From contig CAZZIZ010000144.1 in NCBI GenBank assembly GCA_964654535.1, positions 1 through 8,439 on the forward strand: DNA of 8,439 nucleotides, read 5' to 3'. Position numbers and translations under genes: made by a program. The DNA comes from CAZZIZ01 sp964654535. GTDB taxonomy: Bacteria > Bacteroidota > Bacteroidia > Chitinophagales > UBA2359. Of this stretch, positions 1 through 5,529 are shown one piece after another. Every line of letters begins with the position of its first letter. The stretch's first letter is position 1. The notes beneath the pieces were generated by a model. It was not told where the DNA came from. It saw only the letters and a list, made by a program, of their open reading frames with translations, and did no database searches.

Positions 1-235
1 TTTAGAGATTGACAAACAAAATTTTCAGACGTGAACACTTCCTAAGCGCTCTATTGAAAGGAGAACTAGATGGAGATAACGCACAAGTGCTTATTATAAA
101 TCGCTTAAAATCAATTCGCAAAAAGCAAAGTCAAACTCCCCTCTCAAGAGGAGAACCTCGGCGATTGCTGGCGGCAATCGCACACAGCAGTGTCGTTATC
201 GTGAAAATGTTTGTTAGGTAAGCCTAGGAGGTAAC
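1..235. other. Left-edge region without a defensible gene
   Basis: No recognisable gene lies here. The longest open frame (positions 9-221, plus strand, 70 codons) would need a TTG start and is closed directly upstream by TAG at 3-5. Its second half reads through two hairpin repeats and gives low-complexity, arginine-rich translation typical of noncoding DNA. In another plus frame, ten codons open from the window edge (LEIDKQNFQT, then TGA at 32-34) could be the tail of a gene that begins outside the window, but ten residues cannot be assigned. The minus strand downstream of aroK is not coding either. The region is probably the 3' intergenic space of aroK plus repeat sequence. Confidence 0.45.
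137..181. repeat. Paired hairpins, likely degenerate palindromic intergenic repeat
   Basis: Two inverted repeats lie side by side. The first (137-154) has arms CCTCT and AGAGG around a CA loop, extended by two further pairs past one mismatch. The second (161-181) has a perfect 8-base stem, GCGATTGC and GCAATCGC, around a five-base loop. The pattern of a 'TCCCCTCTCAAGAGG' palindrome followed by a second GC-rich palindrome resembles interspersed intergenic repeats I know from Bacteroidota genomes, here with several mismatches. That family assignment is from memory; the hairpins are directly visible. It lies 3' of aroK, but without a clean T run on the minus strand, so it is not a typical intrinsic terminator. 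Confidence 0.5.
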
Positions 236-775
236 TTACTTCAAAAATGCTGTCTGGATATTCTTAAGCAACAAGTTCTTCTCTGTTTCAGAGCTGGCCA
301 CTTTCAATTGGGCTTTTTCATAAAACGGAACGCGTTGATCGAAAAGATCTTTTAACTCACTTCGACTTTTTTCTTCGAAAATGGGTCGAACATTTTTCTT
401 GCCTTGCGCTAGGCGCGACATCATTATATCCCAATCGGCATTGAGCCACATGGTAAAACCGTTGTCGTTCATCCATTGCATGTTTTCTTTAAAACAGGCT
501 GTGCCGCCTCCAGTGGCAACCACCAACTGCTTCAGCGAATTCAGAGTGCGTAGGCTCTCGCCTTCTATTTTTCTAAACATAGCTTCACCACTGTCTTTAA
601 AGATGTCCGCCACTTTTGATTTACTGGTACGTTCTATAAGATCATCGAGATCGACGAAGTAGTATCCCATAGCGTTGGCCAACTTCTTGGCCACGGTGGT
701 TTTGCCCGAACCCATAAAGCCCACTACAAATATTCGGTCGGGAAAAATTTCTACCGTTTTATTTAGCTCGTCCAT
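236..775 (-). CDS. aroK: Shikimate kinase
   Basis: A cytoplasmic enzyme of the shikimate pathway: it phosphorylates shikimate at the 3-hydroxyl with ATP, on the route to chorismate and the aromatic amino acids. At 179 residues it has normal family length. The P-loop GFMGSGKT is at 19-26. The shikimate-binding DxD is at 42-44 (VDLDDLIE), the FRxxE motif at 67-71 and the GGG motif at 89-91. The lid arginine sits in an RPI triplet at 130-132, and the adenine-side RxxxYxxxA at 148-155 (RVPFYEKA). Start is ATG at 775. The upstream permease gene ends TAG, followed at once by TAA and then this ATG, all in one frame, so the two genes are three bases apart and surely cotranscribed. It is the last gene of the minus-strand operon. 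No residue is missing; the assignment is secure. Confidence 0.97.
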   Translation of the reverse strand: MDELNKTVEIFPDRIFVVGFMGSGKTTVAKKLANAMGYYFVDLDDLIERTSKSKVADIFKDSGEAMFRKIEGESLRTLNSLKQLVVATGGGTACFKENMQWMNDNGFTMWLNADWDIMMSRLAQGKKNVRPIFEEKSRSELKDLFDQRVPFYEKAQLKVASSETEKNLLLKNIQTAFLK

Positions 776-778
776 TTA

Positions 779-1837
779 CTATGACTTTAGAGAGATTCGT
801 GGATCTAAAACTCCATATAAAATATCGACCAAGATGTTTACCAATACAAATATGGTTGCTGTAAAAAGTACTGCGCCCATTGCAACCGGGAAATCCAAGT
901 TGTTCAAGGCACGAATGGTTTCGTAACCCAAGCCTTTGAAGTCGAAAATTATTTCGATAAAAAAGGCTCCAGCTAAAATAGAAGCGAACCAACCTGAAAT
1001 AACGGTTACCACAGGATTGAGCGCATTACGTAGCGCGTGTTTGAAAATTACTTTCCACTTGGATAAGCCTTTTGCATAGGCCGTACGCACGTAATCCTGC
1101 GACAATACTTCGACCATAGAACTTCTAGTGAGTTGTACAATTATGGCTACTGGCCGAATGCCTAGGGCTATCGCAGGCAGAATTAAGTTCTTCCAAAGAA
1201 TAACGTCCTCTCCGTAGTCGTCGATATCAAAGAGGGTTCCTGTATGGCTGAGCCCCGTCCAGTCGCTTAGGTAATAACCGAAGACCAGCGCGAGAATGAC
1301 GCCCGAGAAATAACTGGGCTGCGAGTAACCGAGTATGGAGGTGATGAGTATGGAGTTATCGAAAAAGGTAAATTGCTTTATGGCGGCAATGACGCCGAGA
1401 AATATACCGATGATACTGGCAAAGACAATGGAGGTGGTGCCGAGTATGACTGTGGTGGGCAGCGCCTGTTTTATAATGTCGACTACCTTTCGTTTGGACT
1501 GATAGGATTTTCGGAGGTAGGGCCACTTTGCCACCAGGGCTTGATCGCTACCAGTTGAGAAAAGCTTAGTGTACTCGTACTTCTCTTGGTTCTTTTCCGT
1601 GTCGTCGTGAATAGAAATTGGAGAGATGTCACGTAGGTAATATAAGAGCTGCACCCCGAGTGGTTGGTCTAAATACTCTTCAGCCATTATTGCTTCAATC
1701 GAGGCAACATCTGCTCGCTGACCCATCGTTAAACGCGCGGGATCGGGCATAAACTTGAAGAGGAAAAAGACGATTACGATTACCCCAATGAGGACGAAGA
1801 AACCGTAGATTAATTTTTTGAGGATGTACTGAATCAC
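779..1837 (-). CDS. ABC transporter permease, DppB/OppB/NikB type
   Basis: Inner-membrane permease subunit of an oligopeptide/dipeptide/nickel-class ABC importer; 352 residues, close to DppB. Transmembrane helix 1 is at about 9-29. A long, charged periplasmic stretch follows (about 30-125), then five more helices at about 128-153, 162-190, 216-240, 274-298 and 315-345. The cytoplasmic EAA loop that docks on the ATPase is clear at about 245-278, with RTAYAKGLSKWKV followed by HALRNALNPVVT, as in DppB. The C-terminus DPRISLKS also fits the family. The start must be GTG at 1837, because helix 1 follows immediately and no in-frame ATG precedes it. It begins 15 bases after the BT_3928-family gene. 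No second permease, ATPase or binding protein is in the window, so the substrate cannot be told; peptide or nickel are family possibilities only. Confidence 0.92.
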   Translation of the reverse strand: MIQYILKKLIYGFFVLIGVIVIVFFLFKFMPDPARLTMGQRADVASIEAIMAEEYLDQPLGVQLLYYLRDISPISIHDDTEKNQEKYEYTKLFSTGSDQALVAKWPYLRKSYQSKRKVVDIIKQALPTTVILGTTSIVFASIIGIFLGVIAAIKQFTFFDNSILITSILGYSQPSYFSGVILALVFGYYLSDWTGLSHTGTLFDIDDYGEDVILWKNLILPAIALGIRPVAIIVQLTRSSMVEVLSQDYVRTAYAKGLSKWKVIFKHALRNALNPVVTVISGWFASILAGAFFIEIIFDFKGLGYETIRALNNLDFPVAMGAVLFTATIFVLVNILVDILYGVLDPRISLKS

Positions 1838-1852
1838 AGTACTTGAATTTAC

Positions 1853-3157
1853 CTATTTATTCAATTCTTTTAATAATTCCTGCGCGTCGGGTAAGTGATT
1901 ATAGTGGTAGCGTCCGTGAATCACTCCATTCTTTAACAATATGAGTCCCGGATTTGCACGAATCATGGTTTTGATGGGCGTGGCATCCAAATTGTTAAAA
2001 GCATAGAGTCCGCCAGACTGCTCGTTGGCATCAGCTATATCAGCGCCCGTTAGTCCGTTCACAGCTATTTTGTTGCTCTTCACTTCTTCGATGAGCGCAT
2101 TGATATTTACAAAGCCGCCTTTGTCGGATTTGTCGATGTCGTAACTACAGACTAAGAATTGCCAGCCCGGGAAGTTTTTGATTTCTTCTTCTACCGACTC
2201 ACCATCGGCGTCGTAAATTTTGAAGTCTTTGCAGGGCGGCTCTTCCGGTTCGACTAGAACCTTCTCGACGGTTTTACCTTTTACTACATCATACTCCGTC
2301 CACATTTTCTTGGCCATATAATCGTCGGAGCTTGCGGTAATTTCTTCGCCAGATGCCTTACTCTTCAGCGTAAATGTCTTTAAAGTTTTCCCTGGGTCGA
2401 GTCCTTCCTCAGAAGTACAAGTTTTTAAATCTACTCCAATTTTGTAAGGACGGAAGTTGGCTATCGGTAAGTTGTTTACGTTGCGGAATGTAAAGAGTAC
2501 GGTAAGTACACTTAAGATTCCAAATTTTAAAAGTCCCAAACTCTTACCGCGTCCATGCTGATGGAAAAATGCATAGCCGACCGAAGCGGCCAAACCAATA
2601 CCGATGATAATTAGCTTACCCTTGATGCCATACCAAGAAAGGAAGGCGATGATTACGAAAGCCAAGGTTCCCATTAATACAAAACCGCCCATTTCATTGG
2701 TCTTGAACGGGGTCGCCTTTTTACGGAAAACCCAAAAGGTTATGGCCATAATAGAAAGCACTACGTCTTTCCAAAAGGTTTGATAGGGTTCGAGTTTTAA
2801 GAAGTCGCCAAAACAACCGCAGTCGGTTACCTTACCAGTAGTCATAGTGAAACCAGTAAGGAAGGTGAAGAAAATTAGCATCGCCAAAAGGCTCCAGGTC
2901 GCTACGTTAAAAAAGAGTCCGTAGAGCAGTGCTAGGCCAACTATGATTTCGAAGATGACCATAAACATGGAAATCGGCAAAGCCATATCGTTGCACAAGT
3001 CCCAGAGCCCACCGAGGGCTGGTGCGTATTCGTTGAAGACCTGAAAGTACTCGCCCATTTTGATGGCGGTTCCTGTTGGGTCAATGGCTTTTACGACGCC
3101 GGAGAATATAAATAGTACGCCGACTAATAATTGAAGTAAATGAATAAAGCGTTTCAC
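1853..3157 (-). CDS. BT_3928-family membrane protein: MauE/DoxX-like domain plus thioredoxin-like C-terminal domain
   Basis: A 434-residue membrane protein. The N-terminal part is MauE/DoxX-like: helices at about 6-26, 59-82, 86-106 and 131-145, and the signature DCGCFGD at 112-118 with its Cys-Gly-Cys pair. Further helices lie at about 157-175, 180-197 and 208-223. The lineage motif NLPIANFRPYKIG (229-241) follows, then a soluble domain. Residues about 330-434 look like a thioredoxin fold (WQFLVCSYD strand, later NPGLILLKNG, terminal helix), but the CxxC site is absent; Cys247, Cys309 and Cys337 are isolated. MauE relatives work with disulfide or quinone redox chemistry, so a redox role in the envelope is an inference only. 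Start is GTG at 3157, one base after the DUF1599 stop; no earlier in-frame ATG is available and helix 1 follows directly. The family name is from memory of Bacteroidota annotation. Confidence 0.88.
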   Translation of the reverse strand: MKRFIHLLQLLVGVLFIFSGVVKAIDPTGTAIKMGEYFQVFNEYAPALGGLWDLCNDMALPISMFMVIFEIIVGLALLYGLFFNVATWSLLAMLIFFTFLTGFTMTTGKVTDCGCFGDFLKLEPYQTFWKDVVLSIMAITFWVFRKKATPFKTNEMGGFVLMGTLAFVIIAFLSWYGIKGKLIIIGIGLAASVGYAFFHQHGRGKSLGLLKFGILSVLTVLFTFRNVNNLPIANFRPYKIGVDLKTCTSEEGLDPGKTLKTFTLKSKASGEEITASSDDYMAKKMWTEYDVVKGKTVEKVLVEPEEPPCKDFKIYDADGESVEEEIKNFPGWQFLVCSYDIDKSDKGGFVNINALIEEVKSNKIAVNGLTGADIADANEQSGGLYAFNNLDATPIKTMIRANPGLILLKNGVIHGRYHYNHLPDAQELLKELNK

Positions 3158-3158
3158 G

Positions 3159-3716
3159 TTATTGTTCTTCTAAAAGGATTAAGGCAAAAATTGCGTAATT
3201 GAGTATATCGAGATAGTTGGCGTCTAGTCCCTCTGAAATAAGTGTAGCACCATCGTTGTCTTCTATTTGTTTGACTCGCAGCAGCTTCATTAAAATGAGA
3301 TCAGTAATCGACTCTACGCGCATAGAGCGCCAAGCTTCTCCGTAATCGTGGTTTTTGCTATTCATTAAATCGCCAGCTTGTTGTGCTTTGGTATTGAAGT
3401 GGTTCATAGTTTCTTCCACCGTTAAATTGCTATCGCCATCGCTACGACCCAGCTCTAGTTGTATCAAGGCAATGATGGCATAGTTGATGATTCCCTTGAA
3501 TTCGCTCTCTACCCCTTCGTCAACTTTTTTGGTTTGCTTTTCCTGAATGGTGCGAATGCGACTCGCCTTGATGAAAATCTGATCGGTGATAGAAGTAGGT
3601 CGGAGGATCCGCCAAGCCGTTCCATAATCCTGCGTTTTCTGTTCAAAGATTTTTCTACAAGCGCCAATAAAGTGCTCAAATTGGTCTGCGGTTTTCCCGT
3701 ATTCGCTGGTAGTCAT
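3159..3716 (-). CDS. DUF1599 (Nmad1-type) protein with two tandem repeats
   Basis: A 185-residue, probably all-helical cytoplasmic protein without signal peptide. It is an internal duplication: DYGTAWRILRPTSITDQ at about 30-46 returns as DYGEAWRSMRVESITDL at about 124-140, and the INYAI/ALI segment at about 77-86 returns as LNYAIFALI at about 172-180, an offset of some 94-95 residues. This is the DUF1599 family (PF07659, renamed nucleotide modification associated domain 1 as I recall); no reaction is established to my knowledge. I choose ATG at 3716. An in-frame TTG at 3731 would add five residues and cannot be excluded. It is the first gene of the minus-strand operon, one base before the BT_3928-family gene. 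Its place beside that gene and opposite folP recurs in Bacteroidota (from memory). Family is secure, function unknown. Confidence 0.87.
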   Translation of the reverse strand: MTTSEYGKTADQFEHFIGACRKIFEQKTQDYGTAWRILRPTSITDQIFIKASRIRTIQEKQTKKVDEGVESEFKGIINYAIIALIQLELGRSDGDSNLTVEETMNHFNTKAQQAGDLMNSKNHDYGEAWRSMRVESITDLILMKLLRVKQIEDNDGATLISEGLDANYLDILNYAIFALILLEEQ

Positions 3717-3766
3717 TTCTTCAGTTTGCAATGGATTCTGCTTTAATTCTATATTGTCAGACGTGA

Positions 3767-3774
3767 CAAAAATA
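3767..3774 (-). promoter_or_regulatory. Candidate Bacteroidota -7 promoter box for the minus-strand operon
   Basis: On the minus strand TATTTTTG matches the Bacteroidota -7 consensus TAnnTTTG exactly, about 50 bases before the chosen ATG of the DUF1599 gene. The partner -33 TTG is not well placed: the nearest TTG lies 25 bases upstream, somewhat farther than the usual 17-23. The match is short and the region AT-rich, so this is a candidate only. No equally good box is visible on the plus strand for folP. Confidence 0.35.
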
Positions 3775-3805
3775 ACACCTAATTTTAGATGCCGACACGC
3801 AATTA

Positions 3806-3830
3806 AATTCTTTTAACTAATTCTTTAGTT
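3806..3830. repeat. Small direct and inverted repeats in the divergent promoter region
   Basis: AATTCTTT occurs at 3806-3813 and again at 3819-3826, a 13-base period. An inverted repeat AACTAA-TTCT-TTAGTT spans 3815-3830. They lie between the divergent starts of the DUF1599 gene and folP, 17-41 bases before the folP start codon. This could be an operator or a leader hairpin for folP. In such AT-rich DNA, short repeats also arise by chance, so no function is assigned. Confidence 0.25.
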
Positions 3831-3846
3831 CTACGTTGATAATTAC

Positions 3847-4698
3847 ATGAATCAAGCCTTCAAAAGTCCCAAATATATTCTGTCCACGCCACGAGGAAAC
3901 ATTTATCTAGACAGGCCTGTGGTGATGGGTATTTTGAATATCAATCGCGATTCCTTCTACGAAGGAAGTCAATTCACGGGGATTGAATTGATCTTGGCTA
4001 AGGTTGAAGAAATGCTGAGAGATGGTGCGACTATTATCGACATAGGCGGTATGTCTTCTCGTCCTGGGGCGGCTATTAGCGACCCGGACGAGGAAGCCGA
4101 TAAAATGCTGCCGATTTTTGAGGCTATTCACAAGGCTTTTCCCGATGCTCCGCTCTCTATTGATACAGTTCATAGCAAAGTTGTTGAAGTTCTTGCACCT
4201 TATGTTTCTATTGTAAACGACATAAGTGCAGGTAAAATAGATGCCGAGCTTATCAAAACGGTAGCTAGACTGAAGCTGCCTTATGTGCTTATGCATATGA
4301 AGGGTATTCCAGTGACGATGCAATCGGAGGCAATTTATAAGAACCCTGTTGAAGAGGTATTTGACTTCCTCGCCAATCGGGCAGTTGAATGCGCGGAAGC
4401 GGGCATAGAACAAGTTATAGTCGATCCTGGATTTGGCTTTGGTAAAACCATAGCCCACAACTATACCCTACTCGCGGGACTCCGACGATTCCACGATTTG
4501 GGCAAACCTTTGCTTATTGGGCTTAGTCGCAAATCTATGATTTGGAAGAAATTGGATACTGACCCATCGGGAGCCTTAAATGGTACCACAGTTTTGCATA
4601 CATTGTCATTAATGAACGGACCCCACATTATTCGCGCTCATGATGTACTGGAAGCAGTGCAAGCCATCAAGCTTTTCGAAAACTATACGCAGGCCTAA
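3847..4698 (+). CDS. folP: Dihydropteroate synthase
   Basis: Cytoplasmic folate enzyme that joins 6-hydroxymethyl-dihydropterin diphosphate with p-aminobenzoate to give dihydropteroate; the target of sulfonamides. At 283 residues it matches E. coli FolP. Visible in order: VMGILN at 26-31 with the metal-binding Asn31; the loop 1 segment NRDSFYEGS at 33-41; DIGGMSSRPGA at 65-75; SIDT at 104-107; NDIS at 124-127; MHMKG at 149-153; DPGFGFGKT at 193-201; GLSRKS at 225-230; RAHDV at 263-267. Two substrate loops depart from the E. coli pattern: NxTPDSF is NINRDSF here, and GGESTRPG is GGMSSRPG. All other hallmarks are intact, so the enzyme is probably active. Start ATG at 3847. The gene opens the plus-strand operon and its stop overlaps cdaA by one base. 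Confidence 0.96.
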   Translation: MNQAFKSPKYILSTPRGNIYLDRPVVMGILNINRDSFYEGSQFTGIELILAKVEEMLRDGATIIDIGGMSSRPGAAISDPDEEADKMLPIFEAIHKAFPDAPLSIDTVHSKVVEVLAPYVSIVNDISAGKIDAELIKTVARLKLPYVLMHMKGIPVTMQSEAIYKNPVEEVFDFLANRAVECAEAGIEQVIVDPGFGFGKTIAHNYTLLAGLRRFHDLGKPLLIGLSRKSMIWKKLDTDPSGALNGTTVLHTLSLMNGPHIIRAHDVLEAVQAIKLFENYTQA

Positions 4699-5510
4699 TG
4701 TTATCCTTCGTCGGCATACTCGCTTTTAAAATTGGCTTCCTCGATGTACGTTTGCTGGACATCATCGACATACTACTAGTAGCAACGCTGATGTATCAGA
4801 TTTACAAACTACTTCGTGGTAGTTTGGCCTTCAATATTTTTATCGGTTTCCTTTTGGTGTTTTCTATGTACGTCTTAGTAGACGCCTTAGAAATGAACTT
4901 GCTCTCGCAAATATTGGGTCAGTTTTTCACCGTCGGAATGATTGCCCTGCTGATACTTTTTCAGCCAGAGATACGTCGTTTTCTATTGGTGATAGGTCGT
5001 GGAACTGGAATAGGAAAGGACAATTTCTTGAGAAATTTGTTTGATCGCAATGAAGTCGGGCTGGAGCGAAATAGTGAGCAAGAAGAAAATTTCCTTAAGA
5101 GCGTAACCAATATGGCTAATAATAAAGTCGGTGCATTAATCGTGCTTACTCAAGGCGGAAGCGAGAGCTTTTTTGCAAATACAGGACAAGAAATTCACGC
5201 CGACTTTTCGGGAAAATTATTGGAGTCTATTTTTCAGAAGACAAGTCCATTGCACGACGGCGCGGTAGTAGTCTCTCACGGAAAAATATCCATGGCGGGT
5301 TGCGTGCTTCCTGTTTCGGAAAACCCTAGCCTACCCAACCGCTACGGTATGCGACACCGCGCAGCAGTAGGCATAACGGAACAGCTCGATGCGCAAGTGA
5401 TTATCGTTTCGGAAGAGACAGGAAAAATATCGGTAGCCCACCAAGGTAAGCTGCAAGAAAGCGCCTCTCCAGCAAGAATTAAGGAGGCTTTCAGATTCGG
5501 TATGGTTTAG
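4698..5510 (+). CDS. cdaA: Diadenylate cyclase, CdaA type (TIGR00159)
   Basis: Membrane-bound enzyme that condenses two ATP into the second messenger c-di-AMP. At 270 residues it has usual CdaA length. Three N-terminal helices lie at about 4-35, 42-62 and 72-97 and lead into the cytoplasmic DAC (DisA_N) domain at about 105-265. The catalytic DGA motif is at 187-189, within LHDGAVVV. The RHR motif is at 219-221 in GMRHRAAVG, where the familiar form is GTRHRAA, so the threonine is a methionine here. Start ATG at 4698 shares its A with the folP stop codon (TAATG), which points to translational coupling. No CdaR or GlmM regulator gene follows, unlike the Firmicutes operon. Pairing with folP is a recurrent Bacteroidota arrangement as I recall. 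The assignment is secure; the physiological role of c-di-AMP here cannot be read from the sequence. Confidence 0.95.
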   Translation: MLSFVGILAFKIGFLDVRLLDIIDILLVATLMYQIYKLLRGSLAFNIFIGFLLVFSMYVLVDALEMNLLSQILGQFFTVGMIALLILFQPEIRRFLLVIGRGTGIGKDNFLRNLFDRNEVGLERNSEQEENFLKSVTNMANNKVGALIVLTQGGSESFFANTGQEIHADFSGKLLESIFQKTSPLHDGAVVVSHGKISMAGCVLPVSENPSLPNRYGMRHRAAVGITEQLDAQVIIVSEETGKISVAHQGKLQESASPARIKEAFRFGMV

Positions 5511-5529
5511 CCATTTGAAAAATGCGCAG

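Noticed and set aside
57..99. AAAGGAG six bases before an ATG at 70
   Set aside because: The frame ends after nine codons, and this phylum rarely uses Shine-Dalgarno sequences; most likely chance.
161..181. Intrinsic terminator for aroK
   Set aside because: The stem is good, but no T run follows on the minus strand, so I list it as a repeat only.
9..221. 70-codon open frame at the left edge
   Set aside because: It needs a TTG start, is stopped directly upstream, and its second half translates two hairpin repeats; no family is recognisable.
381..662. Open frames on the plus strand across aroK and its junction with the permease
   Set aside because: They overlap shikimate kinase motifs on the opposite strand and give no recognisable protein.
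3907..4458. 183-codon open frame antisense to folP
   Set aside because: It lies entirely inside a well-supported folP, and its translation is rich in Asn, Arg and His without any family motif; it is a shadow of the real gene.
5481..5487. Perfect AAGGAGG sequence near the end of cdaA
   Set aside because: It lies 28-42 bases before the possible glycosyltransferase starts, too far to act as a ribosome binding site, and encodes conserved cdaA residues.
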